From the NCBI GenBank assembly GCA_021399445.1, contig JAJTUQ010000004.1:4030001-4094000 (forward strand): a stretch of 64,000 nt of DNA. Direction: 5' to 3'. Every line of letters starts with the position of its first letter. Position 1 is the first letter of the stretch. Both the position numbers and the translations under genes were made by a program. Under the pieces are notes generated by a model. The model was given only the letters and a program-made list of their open reading frames with translations. It had not been told where the DNA came from and searched no databases. The DNA is from Xylogone sp. PMI_703. Taxonomy: Eukaryota; Ascomycota; Leotiomycetes. This document shows positions 50,814 to 63,204 of this stretch, piece by piece.

Positions 50814-51207
50814 TTAAAACCAGAGAGGGGAACCTTTGATCCAGCCAGCCTCAGTCAGCGCGGTAATTACTGCGTTCATTACCATGTGAGGCGAGACCTC
50901 GGCAGGAATTAAACCTTCCGAATCAGGCATCGCAGCCTCGTCATAGCCAGCCCCTGAATTCAAAACAGACCAATCAAACAGACCATTGCGCAACAAGGAG
51001 TCCCCAAGGCATATTGCACAGAAATTATACTCTTATGCTCAATAGCTGTTAATATACTACTATACAAAAAAATTATAAAACATAAAAGTGATAAACGAAT
51101 GGAAGCCTCTAATCATACACAAAAAACATTACCATTAACCGTATACCAGTAAGGAAAGATATTATGCTCCACAATCCCATTCAGCGTGGAATACGTCAAC
51201 CCATAAA
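50814..51207 (-). other. Possible orphan exon or small gene, unresolved
   Basis: Between the LRR gene stop (51208) and the TMEM135-like start (50768), a minus-strand frame of about 60 codons ends at a TAA at 50814. Its sequence (AGYDEAAMPDSEGLIPAEV...WIKGSPLWF) is well balanced and looks coding. It has a good acceptor (GAATTCAG) in front of GGGCTGGC. A second protein-like stretch lies at about 51160-51200 with a possible GTAATG donor that would join it in phase. But I find no in-frame ATG and no acceptor for that upstream part. It could be the last exon of a small gene, a gene remnant, or chance sequence. Confidence 0.3.
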
Positions 51208-54200
51208 TTAATCAATTTCCGAGGCGCCTGCTTCTCCAACAGGAATTCGATCTCTCAACCAAGAGAGAGTAGCTTCCGTCCCTTTCTCTAATATCGTGTA
51301 TTTTGGTACTCTGAACCTGTTTCCGCTGACGTCTAGTCTCTCGAGTCCTCCTGGCCCACCTAGCAGTCCTATGCGGGCATTCAAGCTATTGATCTCATTG
51401 CTGCTGCAATCAAGAACTCGCAACCCCTTGACGGCTTCCGGTGATAACTCCCGGATTGTGTTATTAGATGCCAAGAGCATTGTCAAGTTCGGAAAGTAAG
51501 TCCTCAAAACAGGTAGGGAAGTTAGCCGGTTAAAGCTAATGTCCAGCTTCTCTAGATTGGGAGCCTTGAAGTGTTTTAGCAATGGCTGCAGGGAATTAAA
51601 TGTATTTGAGCTTAAATTAAGCTCTTTGAGCATTGGTAACTCGATATCATCCTTTAGATATGTATCACTACTCAATTCGTTATGAGCAAGATTGAGGGCA
51701 GTTAGTGTCGTAGCAAAAAAAGCAACGGATGTTGGAATTTCTGTGAAGGCATTGCGTTGTAATAAGAATTCCTTCACATTATTGTTGGAAGCGATATTTG
51801 CAATCGCAACAGGATTCAAAGAGTGCAAGCCAGTATTTGAACGATCAAGTGTGCCTCCTGGCAGAACAGGCCAATCTAGTGTAAGCGGATTAGGCGATAA
51901 TGGTGCAGAAGTTGTAGTTTTTTCGTCAAGCGTTTCTTCAATAATCTCATTATCTTCTGGTTCTAAGCGTGCTTTTAGGGCCCGCTTCAATTCTTCGGTC
52001 GTCATACTTGAAAACTTCTTTTCTTGAAGTGGATTTGCGCTCACGTGGAAGACATCTAAATTTTCCATAGCACCAATTGCAGGATCAAGTGTTTTGATAT
52101 TATTGCCATTGAAATCAACAATCTTCACTTTGGGAAGGGATGTGAAGCCTTCCGGCAGGGCTGAAATATTGTTGTCTTCAGCCGTGAGAGTAAGGAGGGA
52201 CGTCCAAGTGGTCATTTCAGGAAGACCCGACAGCCGGTTGGACGAACAACTTAGCTGATGAAGTGCTGGGAATCGTATACACGGAAACATGGAGATTTCC
52301 GTTAACGAATTGCCAGTGACGTCAAGGACCTGAAGGTGTGATAGTTCTTCAACTTCTTCAGTGATCAATACACCGCTGAGGTTGTTCTTTGGTGCAATGA
52401 TTTCTACCAGAGGTAGATAGCGAAGCTTCTCAAAGGGTAGACTAGCGAAGCGATTTTCCCCAATATTAAGTATTCGTAAATGTACTAGATTGACTAGGTC
52501 ATCAGGTAATGATGTCAGGTCGTTGCGTTGAATCTCTAATATCTCTAGGTTTTCAAGCTTTGCTAAGTCATTTCCTAACGGTCCAGACAAAGCATTACCC
52601 GCTAACTTAAGGTCTCTTAATGACGGAACTTGAGATATGATCTCAAGACACTGGTTATCAAGTTTATTGTTTGACTAGATAATGGTTAGTTGAAACTTCA
52701 AAGTGGTGCCGGACTTTAAGACTTACAAGGTTAAGAGTTGTCAGCAATTCCAGTCGCCTAAAGCCTAGAGGAATTGACTTCAATAGATTGCCATGGAGAT
52801 CTAGCGTCTCGAGACCACCGAACTGATTCCCTTTTGACTCATCATCATCATCCATAGCCTCCCTAGAATCAAAGTCAGGAAACACATTGTCACCAATGAA
52901 CTCAATCTCGTTGTCCGCCGCAACAAATCGAGTTAGGTCTACCGATTCAGCCCATGCACTACCGTCGCCTCCAATAGCCTCTAGATTGTACATATTTAGG
53001 ACTTCTTCTGGAATTTCCTTGAAGCCCATTGCGGCAATATTTAAGCGACCTGTAGTCCTACCAGCATCAATACGCTTCCGCAGCAGCCCCTTATTGCCGC
53101 TAGGATCCATATTCTGGTTGAAAGGATCATCACTAAGGCCAAAGTCGAAAGAACCATCTCCTGGGACAGTAGCCGCCTGCTCACCCATTTCGCTAGGAGT
53201 TTCGGAAGCTTTTCTCATAGCCGCCCTTTTAGCAGCCTTTGCCTTTGCTATCTGATCACGTAAAGCGAGGGAAGCCTTCCGAGGGTTTGCATCTTGGTCA
53301 TCACTAGGGGCAGAGCTGGCGGTTGTAACTTTGGAAGCTTTGGACGTGACAGATGTACCTTCAGATGAGGTATTTGAAAATGTAGGTGACTTTTTTATTG
53401 ACGTGAAGCCAATTCTGTCGATCTCAGTTGAGCCTCCCAGCGATGGCATAGAGGGCTTTCGAAACAAGGAGTTGACAGAGGGCCGAGGCCGCAATGTTTT
53501 AGCGCCGACGGTCTTACTCCCAGAGTTGATTGTAGGAAGGTCTGCGTTAGCTTTGACAGGAGTGTACGTCGAGGACTGGGCACGAGCTATTGACCCAATT
53601 GAACCAAGGGATTGGCGCTTTGCGAGTGCGGGTGGTTTTGTGGTGATACTTCCAGTAGGCCTTACTGGTGTCTTTAGAAGGTTTACCATGCTCTGTCGTT
53701 TGACCGGAGTTCGAGTGGAAAGGCTCGACGGAGAAGGGTAAAAACTGTTTGCTGAAGCGCGGATATCTGACAGTGGGCCCTTGGCAACATCCGCACTTGA
53801 ATCCGGCCGAGAGAAAGAGGATCTGCTAACTGGCCTAGACGGGATCTCAAATTGATCGCTTGAACTGGGACGCGAACTGCCGCTCGTTCGGGAAGGCGGG
53901 CGCATGGGACTTTCGGAGTTGAAGAAATTCGATGATCGTCTATGCAAAGCAGGACTGGAAGGGATTTGCTGAAGTGTTTCAACTGTTCGTTCAGATAAAG
54001 AAGGTCGTGGTTTTCGAGAATCGGCATTTCTTGCCGATGTGTCTTGTGATCCAACTCTTAGAGGATCATAGCTTTGATGCTCTTCTTCATTGTACCCATT
54101 TCCCTCTGCGCGTAAAGATAACTGTGAGGTTCTCCTTCCCAAGCTACTCTCAAGTGATCTTCCAGCCTTCTGCTGGCTTGCTGAAGGACCAGCATAGGAC

Positions 54201-54427
54201 ACTCGGTGATTAGCGCGGGATGGTGTTGCGGATACATGCGGAACTGGAGACACCACTGCTGACAGCCGGCTGTTAGAGGTCGAATGGCGTAAAGCTGGTT
54301 TCTCAGGAACGGATAGGGACGAGCCTTGAAGAGTTTCTCGTGAATTTGAAGGGCGCAAGCCTCCCCGGGGCACAGGAAGTCTCGAGGGTCGAGGCAGCCC
54401 GCTTGTTCTATTTGTTGACTTGTCCAT
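51208..54427 (-). CDS. Leucine-rich-repeat protein with disordered N-terminus
   Basis: Two exons, 54427-52727 and 52674-51208, joined in phase 0 inside an LRR, give 1055 aa. The first 420 residues or so are disordered, rich in Ser, Arg and Pro, with many potential kinase sites and short basic patches. The rest is made of about 15 leucine-rich repeats of the LxxLxLxxNxLxxLP type (for example LETLDLHGNLLKSIP, LEILEIQRNDLTSLP), with a 130-residue interruption near the middle containing an acidic EPEDNEIIEE stretch. It ends in a short capping segment (LSWLRDRIP). Such plant/SHOC2-like repeat proteins act as cytoplasmic or cortical scaffolds; related fungal proteins exist but I cannot assign a pathway. 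Only one intron. It is divergent from the gene at 55064. Confidence 0.88.
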
Positions 54428-55063
54428 CTGAACTCAGGGGCACGAGTAGGTAGTAAGGACCAAGGTAACCACCATACTACCTCCCCAAGGGGGGTGTTTT
54501 AAGCGGAATTCCAACCCTACGACACGAACCGGAGAGGATGATACGGTTTGATAGAGGGTTATGTTTAAAACTTATACCATGGGCAACATTTTAATAAATT
54601 GGTTCCCCTGGAATAAGAATTTAGGGTAGCTTGTCGAAGCTATGACCATATGCGTGTTACCCCTGTCAAAGCGTTAGGGAATTGTGGGTGCTGCGTGCGC
54701 CAGGCCATATCTGGAATAGTGTTGCCGTTTGTCTGGACAACCAGCCTCTTCCTTTATCAAAGCACATCTTATCCATCTGCGGAAGTGGGAGCTCTGGAGC
54801 ACTCTTGCATAACATACAAAGAAAATCGCAACGTCTCTCGAGTCCTCACTACACCATAGCTTTGATTCACGGCTGCATTACGAGTCCTATTGTCGAGTTA
54901 GCTTCCAATTCCCCCGACGTCATCCGCGCGTCTGGGCCCCTCCAACCCATACAAAAGTCAGTCCCAGCTGTCGCATGGAACCGAAGGAGGACTGCGACTG
55001 ATGATAACGACTAGTTGCCTACCAGAGCTTTTAAACGCCCTACCGTCTTTCTAACGGGCCACA
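54428..55063. promoter_or_regulatory. Divergent upstream region, LRR and coiled-coil genes
   Basis: 636 bp between start codons of divergent genes. It contains a short G/C run (CCCCAAGGGGGG) near 54485 that resembles a stress-response-element pair (CCCCT/AGGGG). That is only a suggestion. Short frames at 54650-55014 have no motif. Confidence 0.35.
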
Positions 55064-56566
55064 ATGGCTTCAAGAAGCTCTCAGGAACCTTCAACCCCAG
55101 ATGCGGGAGATCAATCTTCTACTCAACAGACAATCGATGAGCACGTATCGATGACCCCTCCTCCATCTTCCCAGTACCCCGTTCGACCGATGACCCCGAG
55201 AGAGCTCGATATATCAGTCATCAGAGGCGTAACTCCCTCTATAATTTCGTCGCCCCCGCCAACAGTGGCGAATACCATAAAAAGAGAATCAGTCAACGGC
55301 TGCAGTGCTGTATACATTCGACCGACGTCTCAGCAGATATCAGATGCTAGCGAAGATGAGCTGAGAGTCATGCTAAATACGGCTCTTACAGAAAATGCGA
55401 AGCTAGAGATTGCAGTAGGCGAGGCAAGGATGTCAGCTGCGCATTACAAACTCCAATACAACATGCTGAGTATTGAGACTGAAGAAGCTGCCAAACGCAT
55501 GGAAGTTGAACATAATATGACCCGCCGTGAGGTCGCAATCCTTCAACAAGCAAGCCAGAACCGTGTTGAATCTAGCGCTCCTCATCAAGATCATCTGGCC
55601 AAAGTTGTAGCGCGCTGCCAGGCTCTGGAGGAGGAAAATGCGGCTACACAGCATCGTCTCGCCCGTGCTAAGAAGCTGATTGAAATGAAAGACGAGGAGA
55701 TTGAGGCAATAAAGGAAGAGAAACGGCAGTGTCTTCAACGAATCAAGGAAAATCGGGAACACTTAAATATCTTACGTAGCCCGGGAGGCATCTTTCACGT
55801 GGCCACACCCAAGGTGATCCCTAGCAGCTATCCTGCTACCCCACAACAATATCGTGCAACACCGAAACAAACACCTCTCACCGGCAGATCGATCCGTCAC
55901 ACTCGTGATCACAGCCAGGAGCCATTCGCGGCACTATTACTTGCTGACCAGATGCTGAGCCAGGAAAATAATAGTGCTCCATCTACTCCTACTCGGCATC
56001 CCGATCATAGGACTCCGGTAAAACACCATAGATCCGTTCATTCTTTATCATCCCTTCCCAATACTCCATCTGCTAGGCCTTTGGCTGCTAATTCTACGCT
56101 GCTTCCATCCGTTCAATTTACACCACGATCTGCATATCGGTATAGTAACGGCAAAGGTCGCTCTCCAGTTATAGAGTCTGGCGAACAACGCCGTAAAAGC
56201 CGTGATAGTACGATCTCGATTGACGAAGTCGACGCGGCCGAAATCGCTCGCGCTGCAATGTCTAGCCAACGGGATGACAGTGAAGAGATACAAGAGAGCC
56301 AGGCGAGCCAAAGCGCCACCGAATTACTACGTATGGACTCACGACAGTCCTTCGAGGTTGCTGAGGCGCGAAAAAATGCCTCGCCGACTATGACTGACAG
56401 GAGTACCCTTGTGCAGACGAAGATTTTTGGGCCGGTCACTAAAGCGACGACTGAAAAACGAAAACGAGTTGAAGATAGCTATGGCACAGAGTATTCTGTG
56501 AAGAGATTGCGAGTCCCTGAAGAAGGCGTCGGTCTTGGTATCGGTATCACATCATCTCAATCGTGA
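55064..56566 (+). CDS. Coiled-coil protein with many TP/SP sites
   Basis: A single exon of 500 aa starting at ATG 55064. Residues 1-95 are disordered and rich in Thr-Pro and Ser-Pro (TPPP, RPMTPRE, GVTPS), the sites favoured by cyclin-dependent and MAP kinases. Residues of about 100-245 form a long coiled coil with heptads (LTENAKLEIAVGEARMSA, ...EEIEAIKEEKRQCLQRIKE). The remainder is again disordered with further TP motifs, a SVHSLSSLPNTPS cluster and a basic near-C-terminal KRKRVED patch that could be a nuclear localisation signal. No enzyme domain. I infer a nuclear or spindle/kinetochore-associated phosphoprotein, which is a guess from composition. It is divergent from the LRR gene. Confidence 0.75.
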   Translation: MASRSSQEPSTPDAGDQSSTQQTIDEHVSMTPPPSSQYPVRPMTPRELDISVIRGVTPSIISSPPPTVANTIKRESVNGCSAVYIRPTSQQISDASEDELRVMLNTALTENAKLEIAVGEARMSAAHYKLQYNMLSIETEEAAKRMEVEHNMTRREVAILQQASQNRVESSAPHQDHLAKVVARCQALEEENAATQHRLARAKKLIEMKDEEIEAIKEEKRQCLQRIKENREHLNILRSPGGIFHVATPKVIPSSYPATPQQYRATPKQTPLTGRSIRHTRDHSQEPFAALLLADQMLSQENNSAPSTPTRHPDHRTPVKHHRSVHSLSSLPNTPSARPLAANSTLLPSVQFTPRSAYRYSNGKGRSPVIESGEQRRKSRDSTISIDEVDAAEIARAAMSSQRDDSEEIQESQASQSATELLRMDSRQSFEVAEARKNASPTMTDRSTLVQTKIFGPVTKATTEKRKRVEDSYGTEYSVKRLRVPEEGVGLGIGITSSQS

Positions 56567-57943
56567 AATTCAAGACATTGCATCTACGAAGGATAATGTT
56601 ATCATTAAGGACGCTTCTAGAGAGCGGCTCTCTGAGCTTCCTATGATAGAACTGAATAAATGCCATTATCGGCTTTGTTTAGCGCTACAAATGTACGATA
56701 GTTCTCGATAGTTTTTGAGGTTTATTCTGGAGGATTCGATAATTTGCGATCTAGCTAGTTGCAATTGGCTCTATCGCGCATGCGATTTCGGTGGATATGA
56801 CAAGAATATTTTAAGCTATTTGCCAACCAGCTAATATAGCTTTTAGCTCCATGTCCATACGTCCTGATATTTGAATCCGGAGTGCTCTCTTTCCATCTAC
56901 CTGAGAGCGCGGTCTAAGCTCTTCCATTCCAGTAAGACTGCTAAATCAGTAACTTCAAAAGCTTTTGGTCAGAAGGAAGCTCGAATGATGAATAATAAAT
57001 GGGATTGAACAAATCAATAGCTCCTGGTGACGATCTATCTCATACTGCGTTCCAATCCTTCGGACTAGTCTCCTAAAGAACCGTATACGTTATTAGTCGG
57101 GTCAATCGGCGCCGTACAAGAGCACATGGTTGAAGGTAGAACGTCACAACTCTCATTAAGTTGGCAGACGTGCGTATACTATTTGTTCACGTAATCCGAT
57201 GTACGCTTCCAAGTGACGGAGGATGCCTGGAATGTGTTGCAAAAATACCGCATTCCAGGACCAGACTGATAGCTGATGTTGCAGTGGTCGGACGGCTGGC
57301 GTCTATTTAGGCGCATTTGCGCAAGTGCACAAGTCCCGTAACTTCCTGCTATGGCGCTGGTGTCAACTCTAATCGAAAACCTTACTTATCTACCCAATCA
57401 CGGCCTTGTGGAGTAGTGCTGATGTAAAGCTCGGTCAAGGAATGCTTCCAGATGGGCACCACGGCTTATGGTTCTGAGACTCCGAGCATTGCGCGGATGA
57501 AGTTAAAATATACGCGGCTTTGAGGCTTTGTTGCTCGGCAGACTTATCTTGAATAAGGTTCCGGCCAGTTGCATCGTCGCAACGGCATCCCTGTTGGATC
57601 GAGGCTGAGCAGCCTGAGTACCTATTTCGTATCGCTTACTACGTCAATATACAGTAGAATCCGAGCTTCGGTCTAAAGAAAAGCTCCCCCTGAAATTTAC
57701 GTCTGCAAAGTTTTGATACCTCTAAACACTGCCTATTCATAGTAGTCGGACGTGCCGACTAAGCGGCACCAAACAGTGTAAGAACCGAAGTTCATTGTCT
57801 AATAATAAGCTAGGATCGGTGTAAAGTGGAGCGTTTGCTCGGTTTTACATGCGCAAGGCAGCTCCAGATTCCAGCTCCATGATACCGAGAAGCTGAACCG
57901 TGATATTTCGATAAAAGGTGTTGCGTTTCCCCAGCTCGGTATA
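56567..57943. other. Intergenic, nothing recognised
   Basis: 1.4 kb of AT-balanced sequence between two plus-strand genes. No frame with motifs, no repeat paired elsewhere, no tRNA-like fold noticed. Confidence 0.45.
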
Positions 57944-60523
57944 ATGGCCCACAGTAGCACGTCAAATATCTCTTTAGGAGGCAACCAAGGTGCCACCGAT
58001 CCCTTGGATGTCCTTGAAAGCAATACAGATCAAGCCAATAAAGTCACCCATCTTCTCCAGAATACCATTCCTGTTCCAGGACTATCCACCGAGAAACAGA
58101 ACGAAATGATGCAGTCCGTTATTTCTTTATTTGAGCTTGAAGAATTGACTACCGAGATTGAAGAAGATGATGATGAGTCTTCAAATGTAGACTTGGCAGA
58201 CCAATCTAGGAGAACAGCTCGACTGAGAGCAGTTCTATCGGATGTAGTCCAACTATGGTTGATTAGGTCCGAACACATTGAACACATGACCGAAAAGCTT
58301 GCGGATGGAAGCCGGAATCGTAAGTCAAACTTTATATAAAAGTCTTCTAATTCTTTTTGGAGCTATATCATAGGTAGATGCATTTTTAGCTTAGATATTG
58401 TCTTGGCTATGCTAGATGTGCTAATTGATATACCCTGATCCCGCATTCACAGATTCCAAAAATACTTTTGCTAACCTCAATTGCAGCCAAATGGAGAATC
58501 CCACTGGGTGACTCAGGTATTCTTGATGTATATGTGAGAATATTGTGCACACCAAGCATCTCGCAGACATTAACAATTCATACCCTCCGTTTAGTTGGCA
58601 ATTCATGTGCCGATACGGGTACGTTGAGTCTTTCCAACGTTTGATCCCTGCATTATTTTCTAATTCTCAGTAGATGAAAATCGAGCTCGTATTGTAGCCT
58701 CTAATGGCATGTCACAAATCATTAGTCTCCTTGGAAATAGCTCAATAGTTCCGTTTGTTATACCCGTTTTATACAATATATGTTTAGATTATGGTAAGCA
58801 TCCACTTCTTTCCCCACATTGAGAGATTCTGTTAACAATCAGTAGAACCTGCCCAATTGCAAGCCTCAAACTTAAGCCTGACTAGGGAATTGATATCTCT
58901 CCTGTCTGGCCCAAGATTGAATGAAAGTCGGGCTTTCTTAAACCACATCTGCAAGCTATTAGATCTTTTGATTTCTCAAAGTGCGTAGCGGTATTCGCTA
59001 TCCATATAGTTCGTTACTAATACAATCTAGCCCCTGAGCCCGAGCTCGCACCTGAACATACAGCAGCTGTTCTTCTTAAGATAGCTGCTGATAAAGAGGT
59101 GCCTTGTGACATGGACGATTTCACATCTCTAGTTAATACCGCCATTGCTTACCTCCACCATCCAAAATTTCAAGAGGCCGTAATCCAATACGGAGGCTTG
59201 GAAGCAACGCTCACCGTGTTGGTGGATTCGTATACAAGATTTGACGACCCCTCAATTGGCGGAGCGGCTCTTGATCAAGATGAGGCAAAGATCTTATCAG
59301 ACATGCGCAGCAACTTAAACCAGGTTCTGTCTGACGTTTCAGCGTTACCTGAATTCAAGGAAACATATCCTGTGGTTTCTCCTTTCTCAGCCTCCCTTCG
59401 CCGCTGGTTATCGAGCCCACAGTTGCAATTGCAGGTGTGTGCATGCATCATGCTAGGTAATCTTGCTCGCTCAGATGAGGCTTGTGAAGAGTTTGTCTTT
59501 ACCTCTAGGGTTCACTATCCTTTAATTGAGGTGATACGGAACACAAATGACGCCCAACTGCTCCATGCTGCGCTTGGATTTCTCAAAAATCTGGCGCTAC
59601 CTCCGAGGAACAAAGAAGCCCTTGGTGAAGCTGGTTTGCTCCAGGAACTTCCAAGACTCTGGGCTCTTGATACACTGCAGCAGATTCAATATTCTTCTAT
59701 ATCTCTGGCTAGACAACTTATTATCGGCAATTTTGATAACGTTCGTAAGGTATGCAAACGTTTATCCGAAGATGAGAATTCTCCCGCTCATTTGCGCTCC
59801 AACTTGTCGCTTCTCATCTCCTTATTTGACCGCACTGACGTCGAGCCCATCAAAATGGAAATCTCGCGGCTCATAACTGGTGTATGTCGAGTTTTTAATT
59901 CTCACAAGGGACTTACCGAAGAACGGATGGAAGAAATAAGGAAGAGGTTTTTTGTGGTACACCCAGATATAGGCAGACCATTGTCTTACATGGTTACTCA
60001 ATCGAAGTGGCCGGTTGTGCGCAGTGAAGGCTGGTTTGTATACGCCCTCATGGCACGGTATCCCGAGAGCGCACAATGCATCAGCGATATATTGCATGAA
60101 GTTACAGTGTTCCAGGCCTTGGCCGAGGTCCTGACAGGCAGGGATCTCATCAATTTAAAAACAAATGGTGAACGATCATCTGGAACTGCAATCAGCCCTG
60201 CATCAACTCAAAATCTCATTGCGGGTCTCACCCCAGAGAGCGTGCAGCCAAACACACAGGCGGCAGAGATGGCAAGAATCGATAGAGAGAATGCACTTGT
60301 GCTCGTTAGCGAGCTATTGAAAACTTGCGGTAAAGATATGGCTGTTATGAGGAGATCCATGTTTGAAGATCTATTGAAGGGTGGTAGTGAGATAGCGGTA
60401 ACATATCAGGAAGCTGCGAAACTGAACGCTCGAGGGGAGCTGGAAAACGCAGGTAAGGTTGTTGGCGATTCAGATATGAGCGTACAGGAGGTTATACAGG
60501 CATCTAGCAGTGAATTTTCTTAG
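57944..60523 (+). CDS. smgGDS/RAP1GDS1-like armadillo-repeat protein
   Basis: Five exons, 57944-58319, 58487-58618, 58671-58793, 58843-58980 and 59031-60523, all joined in phase 1, give 753 aa. The body is a series of armadillo-like helical repeats (for example LRLVGNSC, IISLLGNSS, CACIMLGNLARSD, ALGFLKNLALPP). This matches RAP1GDS1 (smgGDS), which binds small GTPases of the Rho/Rap type, chaperoning and stimulating nucleotide exchange; yeast Bem4 is thought to be related. An acidic stretch (EIEEDDDESS) near residue 70 precedes the repeats. The conserved ALGFLKNLALPPRNK block and the following QYSSISLARQL segment are the features I relied on. The protein is probably cytosolic. It is convergent with PAM16. 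Confidence 0.85.
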
Positions 60524-61030
60524 AGTTATGTTGATATTAATTTATCGGCATGGGTCATGCATCAATGAGGGTATTGGTATACAATGGAACACAGCAGGAT
60601 AGCATATCTAGGGCGCATTTGGGCTTGCATTATATCTAAGTCTGAGCAGCAATACAAGAAATAGTGATACATAATTAAGGCTACATTTATTCTTCAACTG
60701 AATCGAAACACATTTAGCGCCCCACCTTGTTGCGCCCATTTAAAGCCGGCTATCAAACATCTACACATCAATTTCGTTATGCTGTCTTTACATTGATCTA
60801 TCTTACAACTATGTATACAGCCAGCCAACCATGCAGATACCAACCAGATCCGCTATAAAAATATATCCCAGACGCCAAGCTATGCCACATTTCAAATACA
60901 GAGGGAAGATTTTGAACAAGTGCTTAAAAGGTTCGCCCTGGTGCGACCATTTCAAGCTGAATTTTCATGAACAACCCAGGCCACCTTGGGTTTCCTAATC
61001 CATGTAGAAGGATTAATCTGATATCGGAGG
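60524..61030. terminator. 3' regions of convergent smgGDS-like and PAM16 genes
   Basis: 507 bp between stop codons of convergent genes, AT-rich, no gene seen. Both polyadenylation regions must lie here. Confidence 0.4.
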
Positions 61031-61531
61031 TCACCTATCCTTGTAGACCTTTGGTTTCCATCCTTCTTTTAATTCCTCCTCTCTACCAGCATGCTGTTCC
61101 GCTTGCCGAATTTCACTTTCTATCCTCTCTCTCGCGCGCAGGATCTTACTCTGCAAGTAGAAACTACCACCCTTCTTCGGATCGTTGTTATCGAATAGTC
61201 TCTTAAACCGTTCGGTCACTTCTTCCATATTTGTCTGTCCTCCCTTTGGTGGCTTCACATTTAGAATCTTGCATGCTTCCTCAAGTGTTATGCCCGAACT
61301 GGAGAGGATCTTTGCTGCATTTCCATTTTTTGCGTTTGCCTTGGCATATTGGGACGATGCTGAAGCTTGCTTATATGCTTCTGCAAAGGCGCGACCCAGA
61401 ACCCGCGATCCCGTCAGGACGACTTGAAATATAATCCGATGCGCCTGTGGCAAAATATCAGTACAGGAAGCAAAGTATACATTACCAATTGTGAGTATAG
61501 AGACAGCCGCTTGATATTTTCAACTTACCAT
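61031..61531 (-). CDS. PAM16: PAM16/Tim16, presequence translocase motor subunit
   Basis: Two exons: 61531-61529, which is only the ATG, and 61444-61031, giving 138 aa. Pam16 pairs with the J-protein Pam18 at the inner-membrane TIM23 channel and tempers its stimulation of mitochondrial Hsp70. The sequence opens AHRIIFQVVLTGSRVLGRAFAEAYKQA, the family hallmark N-terminal amphipathic/hydrophobic segment. The degenerate J-like domain follows (ILNVKPPKG, RFKRLFDNNDPKKGGSFYLQSKILRARERIE), with DNND/DPKKGGS in place of the HPD-containing loop, so it should not activate Hsp70 itself. Length is normal. The start was chosen because ATG|GTAAGT at 61531 joins CCACAG|GCG in phase and restores the conserved MAHRII start. 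Confidence 0.93.
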
Positions 61532-61875
61532 CCTGGAATATGCAGAGGAGGAGTGTTACGCCTAGAGTCGAACTGTAAGTTGAAATTGGATGACGATGTC
61601 CTGGTGGTGTTTGAAGGAAGACTTTCATGAACTTTTCCAACCTCGGAGAGTTCCGGTCGAGGCAGGCATGAGCGGAAAATTATTTGTGCCTTATATATAG
61701 GGCGACAACATTTCTATTGAATAGCATGAAGCAATCTGGCAACCTAGTTCCCTTTGCTACAAATCACTAATATTGGCAACCTAGTTCTACAGTTCTTTCG
61801 CCTCCACTCTGCAAAGCTCTAAAAGCTATAAAACGCCAGTAGGGTCCTTTAACATTATTGTTATAGCTCCCAAAC

Positions 61876-62850
61876 ATGGCGCAATTCTTCCAACAACAGC
61901 AAAATCCAGCTTATGGCTCCTCAGCTCAGAACCTACAATTCTACCCTTCCTCTTATACCCCCGCTCAAGTATCCGGCCATGCAACCCCTTCACAAGCTAG
62001 CTATGGTTACGGCTCCCCTGGCGGACCTGCATATGGTGGAGGTGGTGGGTTCAATTCTGGGTTCGGTGGCCCCGCAGGTGTCAGCGGGCGTATGGGCGAA
62101 CAAGGAGGTTTAAGGACAGGATGGTTAGCCGCCTTTGGGACTGAAGGATATGATGGAGAACCCCCTCTTCTAGAGGAATTAGGGGTCAACTTTACACATG
62201 TTAGGGAAAAGGTAAACTTGTTCACATTAAAAATGCACTAAGATCTTGAGTGCTGACTGCAATTGTAGACCCTGGCTGTTCTGAACCCCCTGGCACGAAT
62301 AGACCAGCACATAATGGACGATTCTGATATTGCGGGGCCTGTTCTCTATTTCGTACTCTTTGGTGCTTTCCTCCTGCTTTCAGGTCGCCTACATTTCGGC
62401 TACATCTATGGTCTCGCTCTTTTAGGAAGCATCGCCCTCCATTTCATCCTCTCTCTGATGTCTCCACCCTTACCTCCCTCCGATTCCAGCGCCGTCCACG
62501 ACCACCCGGGACATACATCTGCTGGCAACCCTGGCTCAGGCCACCTTTCTAGCAGTCTCACCTTCCCTCGAAGCGCCTCTGTTTTGGGCTACTGCCTTCT
62601 GCCCCTTGTTTTAACGAGTCTTGTGGGAATCGTCATTCCCATGGATAGCTTTGTGGGATACATATTGACGAGCTTGGCGATTGTGTGGTGCACCTATAGC
62701 TCCTCAGGCATGTTCTGCGCTGTGGGTAGGATGAGAGGTATGAGAGGTCTCGTTGCATATCCCTTGGCGTTATTCTATGGCTGCTTTGGCATCATGGCTA
62801 TTTTCAGTTCTAGAGGGTCCGGGAGCTTGGGGAAGGGTTCTGGATTGTAG
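61876..62850 (+). CDS. YIP1: YIP1-family Golgi membrane protein
   Basis: Two exons, 61876-62211 and 62269-62850, phase 0, give 305 aa. Yip1 proteins bind Rab/Ypt GTPases and Yif1 and work in ER-Golgi vesicle formation. The cytosolic N-terminus is rich in Gln, Gly and Tyr, then carries the conserved EPPLLEELGVNF motif that precedes the membrane domain in this family. The linker into the first segment reads TLAVLNPLARIDQHIMDDSDIAGP. Five hydrophobic segments follow (for example LYFVLFGAFLLLSGRLHFGYIYG, LGYCLLPLVLTSLVGIVIP, YPLALFYGCFGIMAIF). A 35-residue Pro/Ser/His-rich luminal or cytosolic loop after the second segment is longer than in yeast. It is divergent from PAM16, with 344 bp between them. 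Confidence 0.9.
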
Positions 62851-63204
62851 GTTTTTATGGAGCTTCACAGGTGGGAATAGGTGGGATGGCTTTATCTGCT
62901 CTATGCAAACTGACTGCATAAATAAACATTCATGGTGTTCTAGGGTAGTGTGTCTGGGTTGTACCATATCATGACTTTTATGATAGCTTTAGGTCCGGTT
63001 AGTTCCAAGGTTCTAGCCTTTTGAAGGAGGACCAGGATGCGAATTAGAAATATACCAGTAATTGCTTGCATTTTACCATATTATGCAGGCCCTGCGAATT
63101 CTCGAGGATATAATATAGTGTAATAGGCGATATTCTGCATTCCACCCTAGCACACTTATTATCGAGGAGAATCCTGTAGAGCTCCCATATACAACGCTTC
63201 GAAC
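62851..63204. terminator. 3' regions of convergent YIP1 and DPM3 genes
   Basis: About 350 bp between convergent stop codons, AT-rich, no gene seen. Confidence 0.4.
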
